A DNA stretch of 64,000 nucleotides from Candidatus Omnitrophota bacterium (GCA_016235185.1 JACRLT010000003.1:1-64000); one strand, 5' to 3'. Numbered from the stretch's first letter, positions 8,826-17,770 are shown. Numbers and translations: made by a program. The notes: generated from the sequence alone by a model not told the origin.

Positions 8826-8861
8826 TGCCCGGTAGTGTAATCGGTAACACTCCAGAATTTT
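8826..8861 (+). pseudogene. 5' half of a tRNA gene (Gln/Glu-like), truncated in the anticodon loop
   Basis: TGCCCGG-TA-GTGT-loop-ACAC-T-CCAGA-ATTTT reproduces acceptor 5' strand, a perfect D arm and the 5' half of an anticodon arm. The sequence then changes to CCCGCC-rich palindromes (8862-8930), and the matching 3' half is absent. An intact tRNA-Gln follows at 8949. Confidence 0.6.
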
Positions 8862-8935
8862 CCCGCCAGCAAGCTTAGAAATGGGCGGGATCCCGCCAGG
8901 GGCTAATAATACAAGGGCGGGAGGATCTAAGCCTC
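8862..8935. repeat. Nested GC palindrome between tRNA fragment and tRNA-Gln
   Basis: Contains GCTTAGA...TCTAAGC as outer arms and alternating CCCGCC/GGGCGGG segments inside, able to form competing hairpins. It fills the gap where the 3' half of the truncated tRNA would be. Confidence 0.55.
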
Positions 8936-10692
8936 AATGAATTATTTTTGGGATGTCGTCCAAGCGGTAGGACACGAGAATTTGGATCTCGTTATTCTGG
9001 TTCGAGTCCAGACGTCCCAGCCAACCTTGACGCTCAGGCGAACTTCGAGCGTTCGATACAGTAACAAGCGCCTTGCAGGCATCCCCTGCAGGGCGTTCTT
9101 GGTTTTTAGGGGCTTTTTGGGCCTCCGGGGCAGGCAGGCTGCATGAAAGGCTGTCTACCGTGGGCTGGTCTATATACATCTTGATTTCGATGTAGTCCTT
9201 GTAAACTATAATTTCCTTGATCAGGGCCTGAATAAGAGCTTTCTGTGCTTCCGGAGGGGCCTGTTCGATATATTGCATGGCAAATTTAAGATTCGAGTGC
9301 AGGAACTGCCCTGAGTTTGCCGACATTTGAGCCACGCTCTTTTTTGCCTGTAGTCTGTCCAGCTCGTCTTCCAGCCCGACAATTTCCTCATCCAGCTTCG
9401 CCATCTTATCCTTATAAGTTTTTCCCTGCGATACTTTATTATCCATAGCCAGCTCAAGGAGCCTGTTTGCTTCCTGCTGGATTGCCACCAGCTTGTCCTG
9501 GATAGGCCTCATTAGCTTCTCGAGGCCCTCAAGCTTTATCTGGGAATCCCGGATCGCATCTCCTCGCCTTTACGATGATTTCCTGGTCATTGGATGCCCG
9601 CTTGAAGTAATCGATTAGGGCCTCGTCAAAGCCCCTGGCAGAGAATCGGGACACATCGCAACCTAATTTCTGCTTGGATCGGCCGCAGACATAGTAGAAG
9701 AATTTCTCGGCAGTATGGCCGTTGCCGCTTTCGCAGACATAATGGCTTCCGCATTCGCCGCACTTAAGGAGTCCGGCTAAGAGATAGATATACTCCGGAG
9801 TTCGCTTTATAAAACGATGACCGGGCAGTTTCGCGGTCAGGACCCGGTTTGCTTTTTCCCACAACTCTTCGTCTACGATGGCAGGATGGGTGCCTTTATG
9901 GATCTCATCGCCATATTTTATATAGCCCTTATGAAACGGATTCTTTATGATCCAGGCTATGCTTTGTTTGCGCCAGATTTTTTGGCTGGGAGTTTTTATG
10001 CCTCGGCGTATTAATTCCTGCGCGATATCATAAAGCGATTTATTATTAGCGGCCATCTCCCAGATAAAACGCAGCTTATTTCCTACTTCGGGATCAACGA
10101 TGATTTTGTGCGGCTGTCTTCCGTTTGGCAGAGGATCGCCGTTGGGTATTAATTTATAGCCAAAAGGAACGTTGCCGCCCACCCACTTGCCGAGCCTCAC
10201 CCTGGCTATGCAGGAGGCTTTCACACGCTCGCCTATGAGCTCTCGCTCAAAAGCTGACAAAATCCCCAGTATGCCGATTACTACCCTGCCTATGGCGGTT
10301 GAGCTGTCGAGATTTTCTCTTACCGATACAAAATCAATTTCCTTTTCCCTGAATAGATCAATAAGCCAGTAAAGGTCCCGGGTATTACGGGTCAAGCGGT
10401 CGAGCCGGAAGAAAATTATTCCGTCAAACAGCGCTTTTTTACGTACGTGGTCGATAATCATTTGAATGCCGGGCCGGTTGAGATCTTTGCCGGAGTAACC
10501 GTCGTCTATTACTACGCCTTTCTTTCCAATGTCAGCAAGTTCATACCCGAAAGCATCCAGCATGTTCTTACAGTGATAGGCCTGCGCGTCCAGGGTGGTG
10601 AAATCTCCTTGGGCCTGGTCATCAGTAGAGCAGCGGGTATAAATAACATATTTCTTTTTGTCTTGTTTCTTATTGAGTGTTATCACGGTCAC
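8934..10692 (-). pseudogene. Serine recombinase (resolvase + recombinase + zinc ribbon), frameshifted
   Basis: A large serine recombinase in two frames. The 5' part (10692 down to about 9560) has the resolvase N-terminus VIYTRCSTDDQ with catalytic Ser, the RLDRLTRN motif, a recombinase domain (VPFGYKLI...; SIAWIIKNPFHKGYI), and a CGECG...C zinc ribbon. Near residue 375 the frame is lost by one base; the continuation (GDAIRDSQIKLEGLEKL, then the coiled coil from MRPIQDKL) is open down to 8934. The C-terminus overlaps tRNA-Gln in antisense. A single indel, a sequencing error or a programmed shift cannot be told apart here. The upstream IR at 10797 may belong to the same element. Confidence 0.8.
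8949..9023 (+). tRNA. tRNA-Gln(TTG)
   Basis: Acceptor TGGGATG pairs with CGTCCCA. The D arm, the anticodon arm CGAGA-ATTTGGA-TCTCG (anticodon TTG), and a normal TTCGAGT T-loop are all present. Discriminator G at 9020 is followed by an encoded CCA (9021-9023). It is the left boundary of the accessory island; a serine recombinase gene reads toward and across it on the opposite strand. Confidence 0.93.
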
Positions 10693-10796
10693 TCCTTTTT
10701 ACACCACAACCCCTATAACAAAAGTGCATACAAGTCAAGCGATATCAATGGTTTTTACAAGTTCCGGGGGATAATGTAAAGCATCGGCACCTATGC

Positions 10797-10865
10797 ATAT
10801 ATATTGGGTTTTTTTACGATTTGTCACAGGCGCAGTGTGACAGTTTTAAGAAAAACCCAATATAC
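10797..10865. repeat. Nested inverted repeat upstream of the recombinase
   Basis: Outer arms ATATTGGGTTTTT / AAAAACCCAATAT enclose an inner TGTCAC / GTGACA hairpin. It lies about 105-170 bp before the recombinase start, so it may be a promoter/operator, a recombinase binding site or a terminator for the divergent small genes. Confidence 0.55.
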
Positions 10866-10866
10866 A

Positions 10867-10939
10867 CGCGGAGATCAGGGAGCGTCTGGCAAGGCTCGAG
10901 ACACTCGTAGAGCGGATAGATAAGAAAATCGGAAATTGA
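10867..10939 (+). pseudogene. C-terminal fragment of a small coiled-coil protein
   Basis: An open frame with no start encodes HAEIRERLARLETLVERIDK-KIGN and a stop. It has the heptad pattern of small phage coiled-coil proteins (XhlA-like). The 5' part is replaced by the inverted repeat at 10797-10865. The next gene begins 12 bp on with GGAGGTG. Confidence 0.45.
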
Positions 10940-10951
10940 GGAGGTGCAAAG

Positions 10952-11062
10952 ATGAAGGTATTGATAGCTTTTACTCTGGGGAATATCGTTGGAGGGTTAG
11001 GGATGTTTTTCTATCTGTGGCTGAAAGGCAAGGTGCAGGATGGCGGAAAGCGAAAGATTTAG
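10952..11062 (+). CDS. Small single-span membrane protein
   Basis: A 36-residue protein: MKVLIAFTLGNIVGGLGMFF followed by YLWLKGKVQDGGKRKI, one transmembrane helix with a basic tail. A strong GAGGAGGTG site precedes the ATG by 7 nt. Its 3' end overlaps the next start (11040) by 23 nt. The family is not recognised. The pair of short membrane genes next to a coiled-coil fragment is reminiscent of phage lysis or spanin-like cassettes, but no holin or endolysin was found. Confidence 0.6.
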   Translation: MKVLIAFTLGNIVGGLGMFFYLWLKGKVQDGGKRKI

Positions 11063-11372
11063 CCTGTTTAAATTCGCCGGGAGCTTCTTTCAGTTTTTGC
11101 CGTGGGTAAAGACCTTACGTTATGCAGCCGGAATTGCGCTCATCGGCTTTGTGGGCCTGACGATTTACCGGGCGTTCTTTATGCCTACGGAATCGACTAA
11201 ACAGGAAATGCATATCATTGCTCAATCCGGGTCGCAGATAACGGTGGATCAGAAAAAACAGGAGAAAAAAACCGGGATTGAGGTTAGTCCTTTCGTTGAG
11301 GGATATGGTTTCGTGGAATCCGACGAGCGCAAGGGCGCAGGCGCCAAGGCTGGAGTGCGGGTAGATTTTTAA
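11040..11372 (+). CDS. Hypothetical membrane protein (110 aa)
   Basis: A 110-residue protein with one membrane segment (about residues 25-47, KTLRYAAGIALIGFVGLTIYR) and a hydrophilic C-terminus rich in Gln, Lys and Gly (VDQKKQEKKTG...). Overlaps the preceding 36-residue gene, so the two are probably co-translated. The family is not recognised. Position inside the recombinase-marked island and the small-gene context suggest a mobile-element gene. Confidence 0.6.
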   Translation: MAESERFSLFKFAGSFFQFLPWVKTLRYAAGIALIGFVGLTIYRAFFMPTESTKQEMHIIAQSGSQITVDQKKQEKKTGIEVSPFVEGYGFVESDERKGAGAKAGVRVDF

Positions 11373-11419
11373 AGAAAGACCTTGCCAACGATTAGACCCT
11401 ATGGCCTACTTACGGCATT

Positions 11420-11608
11420 ATGAGTAAGTATCAATGGCCAGCTTCCCGCTTGGATGGAAAAGAGATGGCTTTGCTGTTTCACGAAAAGCAGAAGACCAAA
11501 AATAGCATCTGCGAATTACTACGCAGGGCCGTCCATATTGCCTATGGCGAGGTTGCTGGTGAAGAGAATGGTAGAAAGATAAGAAAGGAGGTTCGGGATG
11601 GCGACTAA
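11420..11608 (+). CDS. Small hypothetical protein (62 aa), possible ribbon-helix-helix fold
   Basis: A 62-residue protein (MSKYQWPASRLDGKEMALLF...SICELLRRAVHIAYGE). The pattern of a short strand, then KEMALLFHEKQKTKNSICELLRRAV, resembles helix-turn-helix pairs of CopG/Arc-type regulators. Its 3' end overlaps the ATG of the next, broken gene. No strong Shine-Dalgarno is visible. The function is not assigned; it could regulate the element. Confidence 0.5.
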   Translation: MSKYQWPASRLDGKEMALLFHEKQKTKNSICELLRRAVHIAYGEVAGEENGRKIRKEVRDGD

Positions 11609-11906
11609 ACAAAAGCAAAGGGGTAAGAAATAAAAGGCCGTAAAAGATAAGAAGATTTCAGCTGAAAGCTCTCCGTCGCCCAAGGAAGGCATTATTCTGC
11701 ATGCTTGGGCTTCGCGCAATGAGCTGATGATGACAGCCAAGGAGCGCGGGGTTAAGAACTTCCGTGTACTTAATAAGCAGGAGTTGACGGACGTCTTAAA
11801 GAATATCGGTGATCAGAAAGCTGTTGATGCGATCGTGGCAGGGGCCGTTGCCAGATGGAAGTCTGGCTGGGGCAAGGGAAAGGATAAGACCAAGGCAAAA
11901 GCATAA
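11598..11906 (+). pseudogene. Small SAP/Rho-N-like protein gene with in-frame stop
   Basis: A good AAAGGAGG site and ATG (11598) open a 102-codon frame interrupted by TAA at codon 12 (11631-11633). Beyond it the frame stays open and encodes ISAESSPSPKEGIILHAW, ERGVKNFRVLNKQELTDVLK (a SAP or Rho-N-like helix-extension-helix) and a Lys-rich tail. The stop follows MATKQKQRGKK. An internal start is possible but the gene looks inactivated. Confidence 0.6.
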
Positions 11907-11926
11907 GACACCGATATCCCATTGAA

Positions 11927-11962
11927 CCTCCGCTGGTTTTAATAACTGGCGGAGGTTTTTTG
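11927..11962 (+). terminator. Rho-independent terminator
   Basis: CCTCCGC...GCGGAGG with inner GGTT/AACT pairing followed by TTTTTT. Closes the small-gene block of the island. Confidence 0.85.
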
Positions 11963-12044
11963 TTTCCAAAAGCAATGCTTTGTGCTATAATCCATAATTA
12001 TGGGGATACGGGTAAAATACTAAGCAACAATCCAAGGAGGTATA

Positions 12045-12206
12045 AAGAAAACAACCATCGAGATTACGCAAGATCAGTATTTTTTCTTAAAAGAAAAAGC
12101 TCTTGCACTTCAGAAACAAAGTAAGAACGCATCCATTGTTTCTATTATCCGGGATTTGATTGAGAAAGATAGGCAAAATTGGACGAAGAAGAAATATGGC
12201 ACATAA
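12045..12206 (+). pseudogene. Ribbon-helix-helix (antitoxin-like) gene lacking a start codon
   Basis: An ideal AAGGAGG (12034-12040) is followed by a 53-codon frame KKTTIEITQDQYFFLKEKAL... that ends at TAA 12204-12206. It reads like a MetJ/Arc-type strand followed by two helices (LQKQSKNASIVSIIRDLIEK). The codon where a start is expected is AAG at 12045 (ATA at 12042); no ATG, GTG or TTG is present. The start was lost by point mutation, or a rare start is used. Confidence 0.5.
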
Positions 12207-12235
12207 ATTACAAATGAAACTTAATCAGGACTAAG

Positions 12236-13564
12236 ATGAAAATTGTTCTTATCATGCCACGAGGAGCGCTTTACCGATATAAGGATGGTGTATTCAAGAA
12301 ACCAATTCGTTATGCGCCACTTACATTAACGACATTGGCTTCTTTAATTCCATCAGAGATTAATGCTGAAGTTGAAATAATCGATGAAGGTGTAGAAGAA
12401 ATTCCTAATGATTTTCAGGCTGATTTAGTAGGAATTACTGCAATTACTGGGACTGCAATACGTGCATATGCCATTGCGGATAATATACGAAATAAAAGAA
12501 TCCCTGTTGTTTTAGGAGGCGTCCATGCGACCTTAATGTCTCAAGAGGCAATGCAGCACGCGGATAGTGTTGTTACTGGTTTTGCTGAGGAATCTTGGCC
12601 ACAACTTTTGCGCGATTTTTTAAATAATAAAATGAAAAAACTTTATACCCAGTCTCCAAATTTATCGTTAGTTAACCTCCCTATACCACGAAGGGAACTT
12701 TTTAAGCAGCGAAAGAAAGGATTTGTAAGTATTGATACTGTCCAGGCTACTCGTGGATGTACGAATCTTTGTGATTTTTGTATAGTTCCCGTTGCATGGG
12801 GAAAGAGGATGTATTTTCGGCCAATAAAGGAAGTAATCGAAGAACTTCAACAGATTGAAAGTCAAAATATACTTTTTGTTGATGTCAGCCCAATCGAAGA
12901 CAAAAAATACGCCAAAGAACTTTATAGCGCCATGATTCCCCTTAAGAAGAGATGGGTTAGTCCCGCAACAATAAAGATGGCTGATGATGGAGAATTACTA
13001 AAGGTAGCAGCGAAAAGCGGCTGCAGAGGGTTGTTAATTGGCTTTGAATCGGTTTCGCAAGCAACTCTAAAACAGATGGGCAAGGCTTTTAATTACGCCG
13101 ATAAATACAAAACACAAGTAAAGAAATTACACGACTGCGGCATTGCGATCCAGGCTTGTTTTGTTTTCGGGTTTGATACCGATGATAAGACAGTTTTTGA
13201 AAAGACTATAGATTTGGTTAATAAGTTAAATTTAGACCTTCCTCGATTCACTGCATATACACCTTTTCCAGGAACACCAATTTTTAAAAAACTCAAATCT
13301 GAAAATCGCATTATTGAAGAAAACTGGTCATTTTACGACGCGCAGCATGTTGTATTTAGGCCTGCTTTGATGAGTCCCGAAGAATTACAGGCAGGTTTAT
13401 TTTGGGCTTGGAAGCAAAGCTATAAATCAAGCTCAATTTTTAAGCGTCTTTTAGGAGCTCGTTGTTTATTACCGTATATGATTCCTGCGAACATAGCTTA
13501 TAGATTCTATGCAAACAATTTGGCCAATTATAGCAAAGCAATGATTGCAGATTGCTTATGGTAA
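12236..13564 (+). CDS. B12-binding-type radical SAM protein 1
   Basis: A 442-residue protein with an N-terminal cobalamin-binding-like Rossmann region (about 1-135, with VVLGGVHATLM and GFAEESWPQLL) and a radical SAM core starting at the CTNLCDFC cluster motif near residue 177. The C-terminus has the FGFDTDDKTVF and PFPGTPIFKKL signatures of class B methylases and related enzymes. It starts the cluster of co-oriented biosynthetic genes. The next gene is a paralogue (GLLIGFES, FVFGYD.DD, PFPGTPLY). The substrate is unknown; class B enzymes methylate unactivated carbons or rearrange lipids and natural products. The region looks AT-rich. Confidence 0.85.
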   Translation: MKIVLIMPRGALYRYKDGVFKKPIRYAPLTLTTLASLIPSEINAEVEIIDEGVEEIPNDFQADLVGITAITGTAIRAYAIADNIRNKRIPVVLGGVHATLMSQEAMQHADSVVTGFAEESWPQLLRDFLNNKMKKLYTQSPNLSLVNLPIPRRELFKQRKKGFVSIDTVQATRGCTNLCDFCIVPVAWGKRMYFRPIKEVIEELQQIESQNILFVDVSPIEDKKYAKELYSAMIPLKKRWVSPATIKMADDGELLKVAAKSGCRGLLIGFESVSQATLKQMGKAFNYADKYKTQVKKLHDCGIAIQACFVFGFDTDDKTVFEKTIDLVNKLNLDLPRFTAYTPFPGTPIFKKLKSENRIIEENWSFYDAQHVVFRPALMSPEELQAGLFWAWKQSYKSSSIFKRLLGARCLLPYMIPANIAYRFYANNLANYSKAMIADCLW

Positions 13565-13580
13565 CAATAAGGAGTTATTT

Positions 13581-14915
13581 TTGAAAGTAACTTTTATTAT
13601 GCCATCAGTAGGGAGAAAGGACAATGAGCCTTATGTAGACTCATGGAAGATGGAGCCTTTGGCTTTGGCTACTTTAGCTGGGTTAACTCCACCGGATATT
13701 GAGATTGATTTCCTTGATGATAGGATAGAAACAATTGACTATAATCGTGCAACTGATTTGGTGGCGATAAATGTCGAGACTTATACAGCCCAAAGGGCAT
13801 ATGAAATTTCTAAGCGGTATCGTCAATTAGGCAAACAAGTTGTTTTAGGTGGTTTCCACCCTACACTTATACCCAATGAGGCAATTGAATTTGCCGATGC
13901 AATAGTTATAGGTGAGGTAGAGAATATTTGGACTCAGGTTATTGAGGATTCTCAAGAGAGAAAACTAAAGAAGTACTACAAATCTGATGTGAGACCTGTG
14001 CTAAATGGAGTAAAACCAAGACGGGAAATATTCAAGCATAAGCAATATCTGCCCATCTCATTAGTCGAATCTGGCAGAGGGTGTAAATTTGCATGTAATT
14101 TTTGTTCTATAAGCAGTTTTTTTAATCAATCGTACATTGCCCGTCCAATTCAAGAGATTGTCAAAGAGATAGAGTCTTTAAACAAAAAGTTTATTTTTTT
14201 AGTCGATGACAATATCAATGTGGATAGTAAAAGGTCAAAGGAGCTTTTCAGGGCTCTTATACCTTTGCGTATTTCATGGGCTAGCCAAGGCAGCATCAAT
14301 ATAGCTGAAGATGAAGAGCTCCTCTGTTTAATGAAAAAGAGTGGTTGTTTTGGCCTTTTAATTGGATTCGAATCATTAAGCAAAAATAATCTTAATCAGA
14401 TGGGAAAAAATTGGAATGGTGGTTTAGAACGGTATATGCAGGCGCTGAAGAAATTCCGGGACCATGGAATCGGAATCTACGCTACCTTTGTTTTTGGCTA
14501 CGACTATGACGATATAAACTCATTTGATACAACTTTAGATTTTGCAATTAAAAATAAATTTTTTCTTGCGGCATTTAACCATCTAGTTCCATTTCCCGGA
14601 ACACCTTTATATAATCAACTAAAAAAAGAAGGTCGATTACTGTTTGATAATTGGTGGCTAGATCCTAAATATAGATTTGGCGATGTTGCCTTTATGCCTA
14701 AACAAATGAGTCCAGAGGAACTATCACGAGGTTGCATGGAAGCGCGAAGAAAATTCTATCGGTTTAGTTCTATTTTAAGAAGATTTTCTGATTTTAAGGC
14801 AAATTGTAGGAATCCGTATAATGCAGTACAATTCCTATCATTAAATCTTTTTTCGCAAAAAGAGATTATTAAAAGACAAGGATTGCCGCTTGGAAGGGAG
14901 GCGGCTGTTCAATAA
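13581..14915 (+). CDS. B12-binding-type radical SAM protein 2
   Basis: A 444-residue paralogue of the gene upstream. The N-terminal Rossmann-like domain has VVLGGFHPTLIPNEA; the radical SAM motif is CKFACNFC (near residue 172); the C-terminus has GIYATFVFGYDYDD and PFPGTPLYNQL. TTG 13581 is taken as start: AAGGAG lies 6 nt before it, and the N-terminus KVTFIMPSVGRK then aligns with KIVLIMPRGAL of the first enzyme. Two adjacent B12-type enzymes suggest successive methylations or C-C bond steps on one substrate, by inference. Confidence 0.85.
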   Translation: MKVTFIMPSVGRKDNEPYVDSWKMEPLALATLAGLTPPDIEIDFLDDRIETIDYNRATDLVAINVETYTAQRAYEISKRYRQLGKQVVLGGFHPTLIPNEAIEFADAIVIGEVENIWTQVIEDSQERKLKKYYKSDVRPVLNGVKPRREIFKHKQYLPISLVESGRGCKFACNFCSISSFFNQSYIARPIQEIVKEIESLNKKFIFLVDDNINVDSKRSKELFRALIPLRISWASQGSINIAEDEELLCLMKKSGCFGLLIGFESLSKNNLNQMGKNWNGGLERYMQALKKFRDHGIGIYATFVFGYDYDDINSFDTTLDFAIKNKFFLAAFNHLVPFPGTPLYNQLKKEGRLLFDNWWLDPKYRFGDVAFMPKQMSPEELSRGCMEARRKFYRFSSILRRFSDFKANCRNPYNAVQFLSLNLFSQKEIIKRQGLPLGREAAVQ

Positions 14916-14916
14916 G

Positions 14917-16029
14917 ATGGGTAGATTCAACTTTAAAATAGCTCAGGATTCGGATGATTGTGCGATCCGGGAAGTTTTCCATGATACTCCTATGGATGGC
15001 AAGATAGGCGTTGCCTTTAAACGGGAGCCAAGTTATTTTACTGCCACAAAGGTTGGGAACGAATTTCACCAGACTATAATAGCTACAGATGAAAAGACAA
15101 ACGATATTGTTGGATTAGGGAGCCGTTCAATAAAACCCTGCTACATAAATGGCGAGGTTGCAAATATTGGTTATTTAAGTAGTCTGAGAATAAAAAACGA
15201 TTATCGTAATAATATCTTATTAGCTCGGGGCTACGAATATCTTCATAAATTACATCAGGACAAAAAAGCGTCTATTTATATCACCTCAATAATAGAAGAT
15301 AACAATTACGCTATCGGTTTATTGACTAGCAAAAGAGCGGGTTTACCCCGCTATCTTGATATGGGATTATATTGCACAACAGCAATTGGATTATCGCGAA
15401 AGAAGCATGACATAAGCGGTAATATTAAGGTTGTCAAAGGTTCGTATAAAAACATTGATGCTATTGTTGAGTACTTAAACAGAAATGGAAAAAATAAACA
15501 ATTCTATCCATATTATACAAGGGAATCTTTTCTTTCAAATAACGGCATATTAAAAGATTTTCAGATTGATAATTTTTATATAGCACTTAGAAATAATAAT
15601 GTTGTCGGCACAATAGCAACGTGGTATCAAGGCAATTTCAAACAAACCATCATTACGGGATATAACGGACTTTTACGCTTCATTAAACCTTTTTATAACT
15701 TAGGTGCTACGGTAATAGGGTTGCCCAAGTTACCTAGATCAAATACGCAGTTAAAATTTTTGTATACCGGATTTATCGCTATTGATTCTAATGATATGGA
15801 GATTTTTCGTGCATTATTGCGCACAATATATAACGATGCAGTGAATTCTAATTATGACTATCTTTTAGTTGGTTTACACGAAAGCGATCCTTTGTTGAGA
15901 GCTATTAAAGAAGATTATCGCTTTATTAAGTACAGTAGTAGGGTTTTTGTGGTTTGTTGGGATGACGGTGTAGATTTGTTTAATAAGTTAGATAACCGGA
16001 TCCCTTATTTGGAATTGGCAACTTTGTAG
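14917..16029 (+). CDS. GNAT-like acyltransferase (two-domain)
   Basis: A 370-residue protein starting one base after the preceding stop. The first half reads like an N-acetyltransferase fold (FKIAQDSDDCAIREVFHD; DIVGLGSRSIKPCYINGE; YLSSLRIKNDYRNNILLARGYEYL, the acetyl-CoA pyrophosphate-loop region being the RNNILLARG part). The second half looks like a second, degenerate GNAT copy (NVVGTIATWYQGNFKQT; TGFIAIDSNDMEIFRALLRTIYNDAV). An alternative TTG start at 14890 has a slightly better Shine-Dalgarno distance. Role by context: acyl transfer in the biosynthetic cluster; donor and acceptor are unknown. Confidence 0.6.
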   Translation: MGRFNFKIAQDSDDCAIREVFHDTPMDGKIGVAFKREPSYFTATKVGNEFHQTIIATDEKTNDIVGLGSRSIKPCYINGEVANIGYLSSLRIKNDYRNNILLARGYEYLHKLHQDKKASIYITSIIEDNNYAIGLLTSKRAGLPRYLDMGLYCTTAIGLSRKKHDISGNIKVVKGSYKNIDAIVEYLNRNGKNKQFYPYYTRESFLSNNGILKDFQIDNFYIALRNNNVVGTIATWYQGNFKQTIITGYNGLLRFIKPFYNLGATVIGLPKLPRSNTQLKFLYTGFIAIDSNDMEIFRALLRTIYNDAVNSNYDYLLVGLHESDPLLRAIKEDYRFIKYSSRVFVVCWDDGVDLFNKLDNRIPYLELATL

Positions 16030-16050
16030 CTTCAATTAAGGAGGTAAGTC

Positions 16051-16791
16051 TTGTCCCGTCTTAAAGGTGATATTTTAGAAATCTCGCAGCTTTCCATTAA
16101 CCAAAAAAACGAAATGTTCAATCTTTTTTGTTTGTACTTCAATCGTGTTGAAAGAACCCAATTTGATATGGATTTACAAGAAAAAAATTGGGTAATAATT
16201 TTAAAGGACTATATTTCTGGGCAAATTAAGGGGTTTTCAACGCAAATGATTATGGAGAGCGAAGTCGATGGGAGTGTTATTAAAGCAATTTTCTCCGGGG
16301 ATACAATTATTCATAAGGATTTCTGGGGTGAATCAACGCTTGCTAAGGTTTGGTTAAATTTTGTTTGTTCTTTAGCACGTCTCTATAAAGAGACTAAGTT
16401 ATATTGGTTTCTTGTAGCTATGGGCTATAAGACTTATCGTTTTCTCCCTGTATATTTCAAAGAATTTTACCCCTGTTACAATAAACTGACCCCTGAATTC
16501 GAACAGGTTGTTTTAGATTGTTTTGCGTCTTACAAATATCCCTTAGAATATAATAAAACGACAGGCATAATTAAACATTTATCAGCGAAAGAGAGTTTAA
16601 AGCCCGGAGTGGCTGACATTACTGCTGCAAAATTGCATAATCCGCACATTGACTTTTTTATGAAGAAAAATCCTGGTTATCCGTATGGTGATGAATTGGC
16701 CTGTTTGACTCTTATAAATGAAGAAAATCTAAAACCGGTTGCTTATCGTGTTATGGGAATAAAGGAAGCATATTCTACAAAAAGCATATAA
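16051..16791 (+). CDS. GNAT-like hypothetical protein
   Basis: A 246-residue protein, TTG start at 16051 set by a perfect AAGGAGG 8 nt upstream. It has a GNAT-like arrangement (NWVIILKDYISGQIKGFSTQM; AIFSGDTIIHKDFWGESTLAK; WFLVAMGYKTYRFLPVYFKEF). The FWGESTLAKVWLNF helix sits where acyl-CoA binds in the fold. The family is not firmly recognised. The stop overlaps the next start by 1 nt (TAATG), showing translational coupling with the PLP enzyme. Confidence 0.55.
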   Translation: MSRLKGDILEISQLSINQKNEMFNLFCLYFNRVERTQFDMDLQEKNWVIILKDYISGQIKGFSTQMIMESEVDGSVIKAIFSGDTIIHKDFWGESTLAKVWLNFVCSLARLYKETKLYWFLVAMGYKTYRFLPVYFKEFYPCYNKLTPEFEQVVLDCFASYKYPLEYNKTTGIIKHLSAKESLKPGVADITAAKLHNPHIDFFMKKNPGYPYGDELACLTLINEENLKPVAYRVMGIKEAYSTKSI

Positions 16792-17768
16792 TGAAATACA
16801 CTGTTAACACACCTAATAAATATATAAATTCGATAGATAACGTTCCCCGGTTATCGCTGGGAGAATTTCCTACTCCTATAAAGAAAATTCATTTACATAA
16901 TGGCTGTTATTTTTGGTTTAAAGACGACGGTTTAAGCTCACCTTTATATGGGGGTAATAAAGTTCGCAAGCTGGAATATCTTTTAGCTGAGGCGAAACAG
17001 AGCCATGCTACAAGGCTAATTACCTATGGTGATTATGGTTCTCATAATTTGCTTGCCTGCGCTCTTTTTGGCAAAAAACTAGGATTTAATTTAGACATCA
17101 TAACATTTCCCTCTCCTGATGGATATAATACTGAAAACAGTTTATCAATTTATGAAAAACTAAACGCAAACATTATAACAACCAAAAATATGATTACCGC
17201 ATCAATTCACGCTTTAAAACTCAGAAAAAAAGGAAGTTATCTAATGCCTCTCGGGAGCTCCTCTCCTCTATCTACTTTGGGTTATGTAAAAGCAGGATTA
17301 GAATTAAGCGCACAGATTCAAGAAGGTATTTTACCGCCCCCCAAAAAGATTTATGTTGCATTAGGTACTACTGGGACAGTTGCTGGATTACTTATTGGTT
17401 TAACCTTAGCTGAAGTGCCGACTTGCGTTGTGGCAGTACGAACCATAGAACCCATTATTGCTAATAGATTCCGTCTCTCTAAATTAGTTTTAGGGGCTCT
17501 AAAGTGTTTACAGTTGCCCAAATCATTTTATAAAGCGACAATGAACCGCCTTGAGTATATTGATGGTAATTGGTTAGGTAAAGGGTATGGTTATTCAACC
17601 CCAGAATCTCAAAAGGCTGTGGAATTGATGGTAAAAATTGATGTAGATTTAGAGCCTGTGTTTACAGGTAAAACAATGGCAGCAATGCTTAATCGATTGT
17701 CAGAATATCCTAGTGGAGAATTATTATTTTGGAATACTCACTCTAGAATCAAAGAAAGTCAATTATAG
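16791..17768 (+). CDS. PLP-dependent D-cysteine desulfhydrase/ACC deaminase family protein
   Basis: A 325-residue fold-type II PLP enzyme. The lysine motif YGGNKVRKLEYLLAEA (about residues 50-65), the YGDYGSHNLLACA segment (usually GAVQSNHAR in this family) and the glycine loop ALGTTGTVAGLLIGL support the family. It may deaminate or desulfhydrate a D-amino acid, or make a beta-replacement product for the pathway. The altered GDYGSHN motif suggests the substrate differs from D-cysteine. Overlaps its neighbours by about 1-3 nt on the 5' side, and the next gene begins 2 nt after its stop. Confidence 0.8.
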   Translation: MKYTVNTPNKYINSIDNVPRLSLGEFPTPIKKIHLHNGCYFWFKDDGLSSPLYGGNKVRKLEYLLAEAKQSHATRLITYGDYGSHNLLACALFGKKLGFNLDIITFPSPDGYNTENSLSIYEKLNANIITTKNMITASIHALKLRKKGSYLMPLGSSSPLSTLGYVKAGLELSAQIQEGILPPPKKIYVALGTTGTVAGLLIGLTLAEVPTCVVAVRTIEPIIANRFRLSKLVLGALKCLQLPKSFYKATMNRLEYIDGNWLGKGYGYSTPESQKAVELMVKIDVDLEPVFTGKTMAAMLNRLSEYPSGELLFWNTHSRIKESQL

Positions 17769-17770
17769 CG

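Noticed and set aside
10952-11372. Small membrane genes as a holin/spanin lysis cassette
   Set aside because: No endolysin nearby, no lipobox or second membrane span; similarity is only in size and order.
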